Assembly (NCBI GenBank): GCA_002350845.1
Contig: DEFL01000055.1
Span: 1-40,682 of the forward strand
Length of the DNA stretch: 40,682 nucleotides
Source of the DNA: Christensenella sp. UBA2853
GTDB taxonomy: Bacteria; Bacillota; Clostridia; Christensenellales; Aristaeellaceae
Direction of reading: 5' to 3'
Below, in pieces: positions 8,025 through 17,667 of this stretch. The position numbers and the translations under genes were made by a program. Positions within the stretch are counted from its first letter, which is position 1. The number at the start of each line of letters is the position of its first letter. A model generated the notes under the pieces. That model worked only from the letters and a program-made list of their open reading frames with translations, was not told the DNA's origin and ran no database searches.

Positions 8025-9362
8025 TTATTTGCCGGACACGCGAAGCTCACCGACATCCACAGACGGGCTGCCGATGCCGCCGCCCGGGAAGACCAGGTCG
8101 CTGCCGACGGCGCGGATGGATTTGAGCAGCTCATAGAAGTTGCCGGCCACGGTGATCTGTTCCACAGGTCGGTCCTTCTTTCCCTCGTGTACGGTGTAAC
8201 CTTCCGCGATCAGGCTGAAGTCGCCGCTCATGGGGTTCGCGCCGGCATGCAGTCCGCCGACCTCGGTGATGACCAGGCCTTCGCCCACGTCCTGCATGAG
8301 TTCGTCCAGGCTCTTGGTGCCGGGCTTAAAGAAGAAATTGCTCGGGGCCACGCGCACAGGCGCCGCATACCCGGCTTTGCGCGCACTGCCGGTGGATTTC
8401 ACGCCGGCCTTGCGGGCTGTCTTGAGGTTATAGAGGAGAGTCCTCAGGACACCGTCTTCCACCACATTCAGCGTGCGGCAGGCCACACCCTCATCGTCAA
8501 AGGCACGGCTCTCAAAGCCGCCTTTGAGCAGCGGGTCGTCGACCAGGGTGACCACATCCGAGGCGATCTTTTCGCCCTCGCGGCCCGCAAGAAGACTCAT
8601 ATTCTGCTGCGCGTTCTCCGAGGAGAAAATGCCGGAGAAGACCCCGAGCAGATCGCCCATGGCATAGGGATCGAAAATGGTGCGGTACACGCCGCTCTTC
8701 ACGGGCTCGGCGCCGAGCATGAAGAGCGTCTTTTCAGCCGCTTCCTTCGCCGTTCTCACAGCCTCTTCCTTCCGGAATGTGCGGCCCACGCACATCGCGC
8801 TCTCCCCGGCGCTCTGTCCGTTGTCCCTGGCCAGGGCATTGATGTAGCTGACAAAGACGTTGTCCCGCATCTGCAGGTCCAGGCCGTAGGAATTGACAAT
8901 GCGCACCGTGCCGGAGGCGGTGGAGATCATATTGTAGGTCGCCGCGGCAATCCTCGGATCGCACGCGAGCAGTGTCTTCTCCGCCTCGCGGATGTAATCG
9001 AGCTTTTCCTCAGGCGTCACGCTGTCCAGTTCCGGTGCATAGTTGTCTACGTCAGGATACTCTTTGTCCCCGGGATAGATTTCCTGCACGCTGTCATCCT
9101 CGGAGATGGTGGCGGACTGGATGACGCCGGAAACCAGCTGGGCAATCGATTCATCGTCAAAGGCTTCCGTTCCGGCATAGCCCATCCGGCCGTTGTAGAT
9201 GCCACGCAGGCTCAGGCCGCGGGTGCTGTTGACGGTATAGTTGTTGATCACGCCCTGCTGGCACATGGCGCGGAAGCGGTCGCTGGAGGCAAGGTAGACT
9301 TCGGCTGCGGTAATGCCCGCCTCGCCGGCTGCCACAAGGAGCTTCTTGATATATTCGTCCAT
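8025..9362 (-). CDS. tldE: TldE/PmbA-family protein, partner of TldD
   Basis: The metal-free partner of the TldD/TldE heterodimeric metalloprotease, which degrades unfolded peptides and in known cases removes leader peptides from ribosomally made peptides such as microcin B17. The 445-residue protein has the family pattern: YNGRMGYAGTEAFDD near the N-terminus, then VYRTIFDPYAMGDLL and a C-terminal GLVITEVGGLHAGANPMSGDFSL followed by VEQITVAGNFYELL. These are typical of PmbA/TldE, and there is no HExxxH. The ATG at 9362 is preceded by AAAGGAGG. It lies 13 bp after tldD and is certainly co-transcribed with it. No RiPP precursor or modification gene was found nearby, so a general peptidase role is the safer reading. 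Confidence 0.9.
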   Translation of the reverse strand: MDEYIKKLLVAAGEAGITAAEVYLASSDRFRAMCQQGVINNYTVNSTRGLSLRGIYNGRMGYAGTEAFDDESIAQLVSGVIQSATISEDDSVQEIYPGDKEYPDVDNYAPELDSVTPEEKLDYIREAEKTLLACDPRIAAATYNMISTASGTVRIVNSYGLDLQMRDNVFVSYINALARDNGQSAGESAMCVGRTFRKEEAVRTAKEAAEKTLFMLGAEPVKSGVYRTIFDPYAMGDLLGVFSGIFSSENAQQNMSLLAGREGEKIASDVVTLVDDPLLKGGFESRAFDDEGVACRTLNVVEDGVLRTLLYNLKTARKAGVKSTGSARKAGYAAPVRVAPSNFFFKPGTKSLDELMQDVGEGLVITEVGGLHAGANPMSGDFSLIAEGYTVHEGKKDRPVEQITVAGNFYELLKSIRAVGSDLVFPGGGIGSPSVDVGELRVSGK

Positions 9363-9375
9363 GATTCTTCCTCCT

Positions 9376-10758
9376 TTACTTTGCGCCGCCGACGGTGAGA
9401 CTGGACACGCGGATCATGGGCTGTCCGACATTGGTGGGGACAGAGCCCGACAGGGATCCGCACATGCCCTGCGCCATCTGCATGTCGCGGCCGACCCGGT
9501 CGATCTTCATGAGGATCTCGCTGCCGCGCCCGATGAGGCTCGCGCCGCGCACCGGGTGGATGATGCGGCCGTCTTTGACCAGATAGCCTTCCTGCACGGC
9601 AAAGTTGAACTTGCCGGTCGACGGATCCACCGAGCCGCCGCCCATCTTGCGGCAGTAGAGGCCGTCGCCCATGGTGGCGATCATCTCCGTCTCGCTGTCA
9701 TTGCCCGCGGCAATGTAGGTGTTGCGCATGCGGCTGGTCGGGGCAAACATGTAGCCCTGACGGCGTCCGGAGCCGGTGACGGGCATGCCCATTTTGCGGC
9801 TGTTGAGGCGGTCAATCATGTAGTTCTTGAGGATGCCGTTTTCAATGAGGACGAGCTTTGTCGGCTCATTGCCCTCGTCATCGATGTTTTCACTGCCCCA
9901 GGCGTTGGGGATGGTGCCGTCGTCAATGGCGGTGACACGGTCGGAGGCAATCTTCTGTCCGAGCTTCCCGGAGAACTCGCTGTTGCCGGGAGCCACGGAG
10001 GTCGCCTCCAGGGAGTGTCCGCAGGCCTCGTGGAAGATGACGCCGCCGAAACCGTTGTCGATGACCACGGGCATCATGCCGGAGGGGCACAGCGGGGCGT
10101 GCAGCATGCGCACGGCCGTTCTCGCCGCCTCGTGTGCGCACATTTCCGGATCCACCGTGCGGTCAAAGAGCTCAAAGCCCTGCATCGCGCCGGGGTTGCA
10201 GGAACCGGTCTGGTTCTCGGTGCCGTTGGAGGCCACCGCGTTCACGGTTAAGCGGGTGTACACGCGCAGGTCGTTCTTGAACAGGCCCTCGGAATTGGCA
10301 ATCCAGACGCGCTGCTCGGAATCGGTATAGTTGATGATGCCCTGCACGACCTCGGGGTACATCTTCAGGATGGCACCCGCGGCCCTGATCTTCTCGGCCT
10401 TTTTCCGGATGTCGGCCTGGGACGGGAGTTCCTTGATGATGTGCACGTTCGGGCACTGGGTCTGCGCGAAGGCAGCCGCCTTATGCATGTCGGGCCCGGA
10501 GATGGCAGCGGCTGCGCGCGCGGCGCAGTCGAGCAGGCCTTCCAGGGACGTGTCATTGGTGTAGACATACACCGAGGAAAGCCCGGAATACACACGGACG
10601 CCCGCGCCGTGCAGACGGTTGGAGTTCACATTTTCAATGCGGCTGGAGCGCATGGTGAGGACATTGTTTCTGCGGTCCTCCAGAAAGATCTCGGCAAAAT
10701 CGCCGCCGGAGCGCAGGGCCGCATCGAGCACCGCAGCTGCCGTTTTCTGACTGAGCAT
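9376..10758 (-). CDS. tldD: Metalloprotease TldD
   Basis: Catalytic subunit of the TldD/TldE protease. The 460-residue protein contains the zinc motif HEACGH (H243, E244, H248) in FHEACGHSLEATSVA. It also has the downstream GYMFAPTSRMRNTYI block and a C-terminal QMAQGMCGSLSGSVPTNVGQ segment containing the conserved cysteine that completes the metal site in this family. Start ATG 10758 has AGGAGG 6 nt upstream. It is the first gene of a two-gene operon with tldE. All catalytic features are intact. Confidence 0.93.
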   Translation of the reverse strand: MLSQKTAAAVLDAALRSGGDFAEIFLEDRRNNVLTMRSSRIENVNSNRLHGAGVRVYSGLSSVYVYTNDTSLEGLLDCAARAAAAISGPDMHKAAAFAQTQCPNVHIIKELPSQADIRKKAEKIRAAGAILKMYPEVVQGIINYTDSEQRVWIANSEGLFKNDLRVYTRLTVNAVASNGTENQTGSCNPGAMQGFELFDRTVDPEMCAHEAARTAVRMLHAPLCPSGMMPVVIDNGFGGVIFHEACGHSLEATSVAPGNSEFSGKLGQKIASDRVTAIDDGTIPNAWGSENIDDEGNEPTKLVLIENGILKNYMIDRLNSRKMGMPVTGSGRRQGYMFAPTSRMRNTYIAAGNDSETEMIATMGDGLYCRKMGGGSVDPSTGKFNFAVQEGYLVKDGRIIHPVRGASLIGRGSEILMKIDRVGRDMQMAQGMCGSLSGSVPTNVGQPMIRVSSLTVGGAK

Positions 10759-11094
10759 AGAAAGCCTCCTGACGTATTCGGATTCATTGCACGGCCGGGC
10801 GAAGACCCGGCCGCCGATTCATGCAGATCATATCATGGCTGTGCTTCCCCGTCAATTTCCGCAGCCCCTCTTTGTTTTTCAGTCTCCGCTTCCCTATCCC
10901 AGTGAACAGGAGTTCCCTCATCCCGGAAAACCGGCTGCTGACCTTTCGGTTTTTTGGTTCCGGAACCTTCTCTGGGATCACCTGACATGCAGACAGTGGA
11001 TCTCTGAAAACAGCATGTTGCAGCTTCTTCCTGATGAAAAGCGGGTGAAACGGCAGCTGCCGTCTTCACCCGCGTGCTTTTCTGACGGGGAACT
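10759..11094. other. 336-bp gap between tldD and the GH2 gene
   Basis: No gene seen. It holds the terminator of the GH2 gene at its right end, a GC-rich palindrome CGGCCGGG/CCCGGCCG (10792-10813) close to the tldD start, and presumably the tldDE promoter, for which I cannot point to convincing -35/-10 boxes. Confidence 0.6.
11036..11073 (-). terminator. Intrinsic terminator of the GH2 gene
   Basis: On the minus strand GCGGGTGAA and a GGCAGCTGCC inner stem fold back on TTCACCCGC, followed by TTTT. It lies 22 bp beyond the glycosidase stop. Confidence 0.75.
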
Positions 11095-13887
11095 TTATTC
11101 CCGGTATTCGCAGTGATACCATTCCCTGTCTGTCTGTTGTTCCAGCGCGTCGATCGCTTCCCGGGTTGTGACCATCCAGTGCACCGGCCAGCCAATGCCG
11201 TGGATGCGGCCGGCGCCGTGCAGGAAAACCCAGATCTCCACCCGGTCACCCGGCCGGAAGCCCTCGCAGGGCACAATCATCTCCGGGCGGTAATGCCCGA
11301 ACCACGGGGAGTCCGACGGGTGCAGTTTATGCACGGTGCGCTGCCCGTCCGTGATGGTGACATCCGCCCGGCCGTCGAGGCCTTCAAAGCGGAGGGCCGG
11401 CAGGCCCTGTCCCATCTCCGGCACCACGGAAGTGGCATAGTACACGTAGTGCAGCGGCGCATTCGGGTCCCCTCCCCGTTTTCTCTGAACCTCCGGCGTC
11501 CCGATCGTCCCGACCTTCTTCCAGCGCTCGGTCATGTGCGCCCCCATGACCTCCGCATCCACCGTGTCTTCCGGAAGCGCGTTCGATATGCGCCAGGAGG
11601 TGATGTACCGCTGCTCTGGAAGTGGAAGCTGGGGGATTTTCCCCGCTGCGCGCGGGATCTCAAGGGAAGCCCCTTCAAGGCACGGGGAAGTCACGGTCAC
11701 CTTCAGGCTTCCTTCGCCTTCGAGGGAGCGGTAAATCGCCTGGCATTTCCCGTCAAAGGTCCGGATGTCCGCCCCGACTTTTCCCTGGAAGCCGTCCTCC
11801 CGGAGGGTGAGGGTTGTCAGGAGCTCGCCCTCCGCGCTCGACGCAAAGTGCACCATCCGGCCGCTCTCATGCAGGCAGCGTCTGCCCTCCCGGTCCACGA
11901 TGTACGCGGAGACAATCGCCGTGTCCGCGCCGTCAGCGGCGAGCTGCCGGTTTTCGCACACAAGTTCCAGTCCGGCCGGCTCCCCGGGCGTCACGGCCGT
12001 GTCCTCAGCCCACGGTTTCCCGTCCCGGCAGGCCACAACCCGGACAGTCCCCGGCCAATAGCGCACCTTTACGGGCGTGATCCGGTAGAAGTCCGTCTTC
12101 ACGCGGATGGGCGGATCGTCATTGATGAAGACCTCGCATTCGTCCCCGTTATTGGCAAGATGCAGTTCGACCTCCTGCCCCTCTTTTCCCGGGAAATCCC
12201 AGCCCGGACAGACATGGCAGAAGGGTTCATTCCGTCTGAGATACGCGCGGAAGCCGTAGTATCCCGTGCCCGGCGTCCCGTCCATCCCGAGGATTTCCGC
12301 GCGCTCGGGGCCGTAGCGCCAGGCGGTAAAATGGAAGCCCCCGATGACATACTCCTTTTCCAGCTGCCGCGCATCCTCGCCGGCGCGCACGGCTGGTTTT
12401 CCCGTGTGCTCGCGGCAGCCGAGGGGAAAGATCATCTCCGAGCAGAAGATGGGTTTATCCGGATGCAGGTGGTGCAGGGCATCGAAATGCATCGTCTGAT
12501 GATTGAACCCGAAGAGATCGTAGTCCCCGTGCATGCCCTCCGAGAACATGCCGTAGGAGACCGCCCCGGTGACCGGACGCGTCGGGTCGAGCTTCCGGAT
12601 CTCCTCCTTCAGGTGGCGGAAGATGCGCTTCCCGGTGTCGCAGGTGACAAAGTCCTCCTCATTGAAGACCGACCACATGCACACCGACGGATGGTTCCGG
12701 TCGCGCCGGACCATGCTCCGCACCTCGTCCAGACAGATCTCCGAGGAGCGGAAGCAGCGGTTTTCGTCCATCACCAGCTGCCCGTAGCGGTCGCACCAGT
12801 CCATGACCGCCTCCGGGTGCGGGCTGTGCGCGGTCCGGTAGCCGTTGCTGCCCATTTCCTTCAGCGTTCGGATCTGGTACTCGGCCATGGAGTCGGAGAG
12901 CGCCTCGCCCACCCCGAGATATGTCATATGATTCGCAAACCCATAGATCGTGGTCTTCTTTCCGTTGACAAAGAGCCCGTGCTCCGCGTCATATCGAAGT
13001 TCACGAAAACCAAACGTCGTGTCAACCGTATCGATGACGTTTCCTTCGCACACGACCTCGGTCCGGAGGCTGTAGAGATGCGGTTCCTCCGGGCTCCAGG
13101 GCCGGACAAACGGAACCGGAAGCGTCTGGTGCACCATGGCCTCGCCGCGAGCTGGTACATCCTGCACATCCGAAATCGCTTCCGCGGTGGTCTTCCCCTC
13201 CTCATCCACGATCCGGGACAGGACCTGCACAGAGCGGGCACATGCGTCCACGGAGATCAGCTCGGTCTCCACATAAGCTTCCCAGGCATCTCCCTCCAGA
13301 TGGCTTGTTTTTACAAACGTGCCCCACAGCGGGACGGCCACAAGGTCGGTCTTCGTCAGACAGACACTCCGCGTGATCCCGCCGCCCTCATAGTACCAGG
13401 CCTCGAAGTCATGACAATCGCAGTGCACGGCGAGCACATTCGGGCACTCCCCGAAGAGCGCGGCGTCCGTGATGTCCACTTCAAACCCGATGCCTGCGGT
13501 GAAATGCACTTTGAGGAGCATGGCATTGAGGTAGACCTCGCATTGGGTGCCCACGCCCTCAAAATAGAGGGTGATGCGCTTGTTCCGGTCTTCTTCGCTC
13601 AGCAGAAACGTCCTTCTGTACCACGCGCTCCCGCGGTCCATGGGGAAGGCATAGTGTTCCCCGCCGTGGGGCTCGGTCTGAGAGATTCCATTGAACGCGA
13701 CAAAATCGTGCGGGATGGACACGGTTTCCCAGTGTTCGTCGTCAAAGTCCCGCCGGGCCGGCCCCCTGGCGCTTGCCGCGCGCGTCATCCGGTAGCTCTG
13801 GTCCGAGACGGCCCGGGAAATCCCGACCCACTCCGGCTCCCCGAAAAAGAATTTCCATCCCGTATTGATCCTCAGTGTTTCTCTCAT
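11095..13887 (-). CDS. Glycoside hydrolase family 2 protein (beta-galactosidase/beta-glucuronidase type)
   Basis: A 930-residue retaining exo-glycosidase. The order of domains is a sugar-binding jelly roll (about 1-185, with HDFVAFNG and SAWYRRTF), an immunoglobulin-like middle (about 190-295), the TIM barrel (about 300-580), and long C-terminal beta domains. The barrel shows RTAHSPHPEA, the acid/base site MWSVFNEED (E410) and the probable nucleophile FCSEM (E484). There is no signal peptide, so it acts in the cytoplasm on imported sugars. Substrate cannot be read from sequence: GH2 includes galactosidases, mannosidases, glucuronidases and arabinosidases. It is monocistronic, with GGGGGAG before the ATG, and has no transporter next to it. 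The complementary strand carries a 943-codon open frame, which is a composition artefact. Confidence 0.9.
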   Translation of the reverse strand: MRETLRINTGWKFFFGEPEWVGISRAVSDQSYRMTRAASARGPARRDFDDEHWETVSIPHDFVAFNGISQTEPHGGEHYAFPMDRGSAWYRRTFLLSEEDRNKRITLYFEGVGTQCEVYLNAMLLKVHFTAGIGFEVDITDAALFGECPNVLAVHCDCHDFEAWYYEGGGITRSVCLTKTDLVAVPLWGTFVKTSHLEGDAWEAYVETELISVDACARSVQVLSRIVDEEGKTTAEAISDVQDVPARGEAMVHQTLPVPFVRPWSPEEPHLYSLRTEVVCEGNVIDTVDTTFGFRELRYDAEHGLFVNGKKTTIYGFANHMTYLGVGEALSDSMAEYQIRTLKEMGSNGYRTAHSPHPEAVMDWCDRYGQLVMDENRCFRSSEICLDEVRSMVRRDRNHPSVCMWSVFNEEDFVTCDTGKRIFRHLKEEIRKLDPTRPVTGAVSYGMFSEGMHGDYDLFGFNHQTMHFDALHHLHPDKPIFCSEMIFPLGCREHTGKPAVRAGEDARQLEKEYVIGGFHFTAWRYGPERAEILGMDGTPGTGYYGFRAYLRRNEPFCHVCPGWDFPGKEGQEVELHLANNGDECEVFINDDPPIRVKTDFYRITPVKVRYWPGTVRVVACRDGKPWAEDTAVTPGEPAGLELVCENRQLAADGADTAIVSAYIVDREGRRCLHESGRMVHFASSAEGELLTTLTLREDGFQGKVGADIRTFDGKCQAIYRSLEGEGSLKVTVTSPCLEGASLEIPRAAGKIPQLPLPEQRYITSWRISNALPEDTVDAEVMGAHMTERWKKVGTIGTPEVQRKRGGDPNAPLHYVYYATSVVPEMGQGLPALRFEGLDGRADVTITDGQRTVHKLHPSDSPWFGHYRPEMIVPCEGFRPGDRVEIWVFLHGAGRIHGIGWPVHWMVTTREAIDALEQQTDREWYHCEYRE

Positions 13888-14369
13888 GGACGCTCCCCCG
13901 TTCCCTGCGGCAGCCGTTGTTTCTTTTTCATGCTGTTTTCATAATACCATCGATAGGACGCACGTTCAAGAAGCGCAGGAAGGGATTCCGTTTTCCGGAT
14001 GATTTTTTCCATGCCGGTCCGCGCATTGGCACCCATCCGGGGTTCTCCAAATCAACCAAACCATGAAAGACCCTTTGCATCCGGTCCCTCCAGGAGATGC
14101 TCTCGTCGCTGCACGCCATGCGCGGCAGAGGCCGTGGCAGCTGCGCACCACGGAACGGATACCCATGATGCGGCACAGCCCGCTCTCCGCACGGCTCCAG
14201 AGACGCAAAACGGCCGCAGGACCTTCCATTGTACCGGAAGGCCTGCGGCCGTTTCCTGTTCCTGAAAGCAGCTGGTCTGTTTTTCCCCGGGAGTCCCTTC
14301 AAGAGCGCGGCGGGGTCTTCCCGTCTCCGGATGCCTGCCATGCCAGTACGCGGGAACACCCTGTCCCTC
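13888..14369. other. 482-bp gap without a gene
   Basis: No ORF with an SD or recognisable product. It contains the strong terminator of the gene on its right (14205-14254) and must contain the promoter of the GH2 gene, which I cannot locate with confidence. Confidence 0.6.
14205..14254 (-). terminator. Strong intrinsic terminator
   Basis: A 19-bp stem with a single bulged base: AAACGGCCGCAGG and CCTTCC pair with GGAAGG and CCTGCGGCCGTTT, with an 8-nt loop. On the minus strand it ends in TTTT. It closes the amidohydrolase-acidic protein operon. Confidence 0.8.
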
Positions 14370-15632
14370 TCAGCGCTTCCGGCCCAGCACCCTCCGGATC
14401 CGCCGGGCGGTTTCTTCCGGCAGCACGTCCATGTCGGCGAATTCACGCAGCATGTCTTTCACTTCCCGCGGCATCTGCCTGAGCTCGGCATCGGTCACTT
14501 CGTCAATGGCATTCGCCAGATCCTCAAAATGCCCCATGGGATCCACGAGACCCTCATCGTCATCGAAGTCGTCATCATCGTCCTCGTCCTCGTCTTCATC
14601 CATTTCCCGCATGTGATCCAGGAGGGACATCAGCGCGTCGTCGAGGACTTCCAGTTCATCGGTTTTCTCCATGGCAATCCCGGTCTTTTCGCACAGATCC
14701 CTGAGCATGGAGAAGCTGCGTTCTTCGCCGCAGCGGATGGTTTTCGGGACGCTTCCGCATTCCTGCATGCTCTGCGCAAACTGATGCACCATCTCGGAGA
14801 GATCTGAACCGTCTGAGATGACCGGCATGAGCACCATGCCGCTTTCCAGGTTCGCCGCCATGAGGGCGAGCGGGTAAAACGGTGCTTCTTCGTCCGTCTC
14901 ATCCTCCTGGACGGGCGTCATAAGCCAGCACGCCGCGCACTCCCAGATCCCCTTCTTTTTCTTTTTCTTCAGCCGCGCCGAGAGCAGCTGATCCGTAAAT
15001 TCCACTTCCGGAACCGTGCTCTCCTTCGTGGGCACAGGGGTGGTCTCAAGACGCCAGCTCTCGCCCTCCCTTGAGAGAAGCGGGATGACTGCGGTCTTTT
15101 CATTCATTTTCGAAAGCCCCATCTCCTCTTTGGTGCCTTCCAGGAGACGGCGGTGCACTTCGAGTGCGGCCAGGAGGCCTTCGCAGAGGCGCTCCTCATC
15201 CTCTTTGGACCGGATCTGCCACGGGAGCCTGCCGGCGGTGTGCCGGCTGAACTGAGGATACGCATGCTTTCCGCGCACCGTGATCTGATGCGCCTTCGCA
15301 TACGCCCGAATCTCCTTTACTTCCTCATCTGTCATGTCTTCCCTGTTTTCCAGGGAGCACTGGATACAGCACTGGGAGGCCATCATGTTGTACATGGCCA
15401 CAGGACGAAGGGTACGCATGTCCGCACTGGCCAGACGCCGATAGCTCTGGAATCCCTCATCCCCCACATACACGGCCAGGGCTAAGTGATCCCCCATCTG
15501 GCCCATGACGCAGCAGTACCCGATCTCTCCGCCCGGAAGGCGTACGGCGAAGAGATCCAGATCACTGAGTTTTTCCCACAGTTTCGTGTTTTTAAAGGCA
15601 AACGCCAGATCATACAGTCTGTCTTCTGCCAT
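14370..15632 (-). CDS. Uncharacterised acidic protein, probably DUF7309/DUF6930-type
   Basis: I cannot assign a function. The N-terminus LYDLAFAFKNTKLWEKLSD, followed by LFAVRLPGGEIGYCCVMGQM and then LALAVYVGDEGFQSY, matches from memory a domain common in Clostridia (DUF7309, usually followed by DUF6930); the names are recollection, not a search result. The centre has a lysine run (KKKKKK). The last quarter holds a striking aspartate/glutamate run near residues 343-360, followed by a helical C-terminus. No signal peptide or membrane span. I chose ATG 15632 because AAAGGAGG lies 9 nt before it; the frame is open far upstream inside the amidohydrolase. The start lies 1 nt beyond the amidohydrolase stop, so translation is coupled. 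Length 420 residues. Confidence 0.75.
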   Translation of the reverse strand: MAEDRLYDLAFAFKNTKLWEKLSDLDLFAVRLPGGEIGYCCVMGQMGDHLALAVYVGDEGFQSYRRLASADMRTLRPVAMYNMMASQCCIQCSLENREDMTDEEVKEIRAYAKAHQITVRGKHAYPQFSRHTAGRLPWQIRSKEDEERLCEGLLAALEVHRRLLEGTKEEMGLSKMNEKTAVIPLLSREGESWRLETTPVPTKESTVPEVEFTDQLLSARLKKKKKKGIWECAACWLMTPVQEDETDEEAPFYPLALMAANLESGMVLMPVISDGSDLSEMVHQFAQSMQECGSVPKTIRCGEERSFSMLRDLCEKTGIAMEKTDELEVLDDALMSLLDHMREMDEDEDEDDDDDFDDDEGLVDPMGHFEDLANAIDEVTDAELRQMPREVKDMLREFADMDVLPEETARRIRRVLGRKR

Positions 15633-15633
15633 C

Positions 15634-17274
15634 TCATTGTCCCTCCTTTTCATCAGCCGCGCCGCGGGCATATACGCACGTTCCTCCGACAAAGCACGCC
15701 TCGACTTCAATCTCATGGAGATGATGGGGCTCTGCCTCAAACGGGTTTTCCCTGAGCACCGTAAAGTCCGCGAGGTACCCCGGCGCGATGCGTCCCTTGA
15801 AGGTTTCCTCAAAGCTGGCCTCGGCCCCGTGCATGGTGAAACTGTCCAGCGCCTCCTGCACGGTGAAGGCCTGCTCCGGAAGATACGGGCCGGTGCCGTC
15901 AAGGGAACTCCTTGTCACCGCGCACTCGATCCCCTCCATGACGTCCGGGAGCTCGACCGGGCAGTCGGAGCCGTTCGATACGCTGAGACCGCCCCGGAGG
16001 AGCGTCTTCCAGCTGTAACTGCTTTGCGCAAGGTCCCTCCCGGCGCGCTGCTCCACGATGTGGTTGTCATAGTCCAGGAAAATGGACTGGGCATAGATAT
16101 GCAGCCCAAGACGGCGCATGCGTTCCAGGTGGTCCGGCCGTGTGATCTGGCAGTGCACAATCCCGTGCCGGTGGTCCGCTCTCGGGTGCTCCGAAAGGGC
16201 CTGTTCCATGGCGTCCAGCACCCGGTCGAGACACGCGTCCCCGATGGCGTGCACGGCGGTCTGCATACCCAGTGCGTGCGCCTCCCCGATGAGCGAGTGC
16301 ATCTCTTCCTCCGAAAAGAGGGAAAAGCCCTGCGTTTCCGGGGCATCCGCATATGGACGGGAGAGATGCGCGGTCCGGCTGCCGAGCGAGCCGTCGCCCA
16401 CGATTTTGAGGGGCCCGATTCGGAACCATGCGTCCCCGGCTCCCGTTGTGCAGCCCGACTCCGCGAAGGTCCGGACCGCTTCCGGTGTCATGAGCTGCGC
16501 CTGTTCACAGACGCGCACCGTGAGTTCACCCTTGTCTGCCATCTCCCGGTACGTTTCGTTGATCTCCCGCCAGGAGACCCCTTTGAAGACCTCATAGTCG
16601 TCGGTCTGCACGCTGGTGATGCCATACCGGTTGACCGCCCGGCACGCAGCGCGGAGCATCTCACGGATTTCCTCTTTCCCGGGCGGCGGCAGGACGCGGC
16701 TCGCCAGTTCCATGGCATTGTCATACAGCCGCCCGTCCGGCTCCCCGTTCTCCATCCCGATGGCCCCGCCCTCCGGGCACGGTGTCCCGGCGGTCACGCC
16801 GGCAATCTTCAGGGCCGGCGTATTGAGGACACAGCAGTGGCCGCAGGCCCTCGTGAGCATGATGGGCACCTCATGGGAAACGGCATCCAGATCCTGTCTG
16901 GACGGCATGCGCTGCACATCCTCAAACAGGTCCTGGTTCCAGCCGCGTCCGACCACCCACTGCCCCTCCCTGGGCGGGTTCTCGGCGATCCAGGCCCGGA
17001 CATGGTCCATGAGGCCGGAGAGGCTGTGCGTATGCGGGGCCAGCTGGCAGGAGCGCAGCACATTCCCGTAGCTGAGCAGATGCATATGGGAGTCATTGAA
17101 TCCCGGTGCGACAAACGCGCCGTTCAGGTCCACACACGCATCGCTTTCTGAAATTTCACGGAGGATTTCCTGTGTGCTCCCTGTCCGCGCAAACTTCCCG
17201 TCTTCCACCAGAAAAGCCTCGCACAGGGGCAGCTGTCCGGTGTACACCGAACCATGGATATAGGCTGTCTTCAT
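15634..17274 (-). CDS. Amidohydrolase, YtcJ/Amidohydrolase-3 family
   Basis: A cytosolic metal-dependent hydrolase of the amidohydrolase superfamily. The 546-residue protein has a beta-sandwich start (KTAYIHGSVYTGQ) and the metal motif PGFNDSHMHL (H63, H65). A lysine follows in LKIVGDGSLGSRTAH, then the barrel histidines in AVHAIGDACLD and RHGIVHCQITRP, and the catalytic aspartate in SNGSDCPVE. The last part returns to the sandwich (GYLADFTVL). The family includes N-substituted formamide deformylase-like and exoenzyme-regulatory proteins of unknown substrate, so no substrate is proposed. ATG 17274 has AAAGGA 6 nt upstream; ATG 17289 is an alternative. It heads a two-gene unit with the acidic protein. 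Confidence 0.9.
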   Translation of the reverse strand: MKTAYIHGSVYTGQLPLCEAFLVEDGKFARTGSTQEILREISESDACVDLNGAFVAPGFNDSHMHLLSYGNVLRSCQLAPHTHSLSGLMDHVRAWIAENPPREGQWVVGRGWNQDLFEDVQRMPSRQDLDAVSHEVPIMLTRACGHCCVLNTPALKIAGVTAGTPCPEGGAIGMENGEPDGRLYDNAMELASRVLPPPGKEEIREMLRAACRAVNRYGITSVQTDDYEVFKGVSWREINETYREMADKGELTVRVCEQAQLMTPEAVRTFAESGCTTGAGDAWFRIGPLKIVGDGSLGSRTAHLSRPYADAPETQGFSLFSEEEMHSLIGEAHALGMQTAVHAIGDACLDRVLDAMEQALSEHPRADHRHGIVHCQITRPDHLERMRRLGLHIYAQSIFLDYDNHIVEQRAGRDLAQSSYSWKTLLRGGLSVSNGSDCPVELPDVMEGIECAVTRSSLDGTGPYLPEQAFTVQEALDSFTMHGAEASFEETFKGRIAPGYLADFTVLRENPFEAEPHHLHEIEVEACFVGGTCVYARGAADEKEGQ

Positions 17275-17667
17275 GGGCAGTCCTTTCATGAAACCGGATC
17301 CGTCTCCGGTTTCTGTATGTTTTTTTCGCGCTGCAGTGTCCGGCTTCCGGGCATATGGAGCGTCCTGCAGTGTGCTTGCCATGATCTGCTTTCATGATAT
17401 TGGGGCCTGACACGCGCGTTTTATTCTGATCACGCGATGCTTGTTCCTGCGAATGTCCGGCGGCCGCTTCATCATGCTGAGACTATTGTACTGAATGCGC
17501 GCTTCCGATACAAGAGAGACAACGTGCACTGCCTCCGGATGCTGAGAGAGCTCTCCTGCACAGAAAAAAGCGCAGATGCCGAAAGACGATCCTGCTTTTG
17601 GCATCTGCAGAGTTCATTTCATATCGAAACAGATTTTTCCCGCGCACGGCATGCACGGACCGGCAGA
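17275..17667. other. 393-bp gap without a gene
   Basis: Contains the terminator of the HAD phosphatase gene (17564-17608) and, nearer the left, the unmarked promoter of the amidohydrolase operon. Nothing else recognised. Confidence 0.6.
17564..17608 (-). terminator. Intrinsic terminator after the HAD gene
   Basis: On the minus strand GCAGATGCC and GGCATCTGC form a 9-bp stem around a 19-nt loop, followed by GC and six T's. It ends the acyltransferase fusion-HAD unit. Confidence 0.75.

Noticed and set aside
7920..9398. A 492-codon plus-strand frame opposite tldE
   Set aside because: Antisense shadow of a well-identified gene; low-complexity Ala/His/Gly-rich translation.
8025..10758. RiPP biosynthesis locus based on TldD/TldE
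   Set aside because: No precursor peptide, modification enzyme or exporter is near; TldD/TldE also occur as general peptidases.
11113..13944. A 943-codon open frame on the plus strand opposite the GH2 gene
   Set aside because: It mirrors a GC-rich gene with clear catalytic motifs; the translation has no family character, no SD, and is rich in His, Arg and Pro as expected of a shadow frame.
15505..17151. A 548-codon plus-strand frame opposite the amidohydrolase
   Set aside because: Antisense shadow without SD or recognisable domain.
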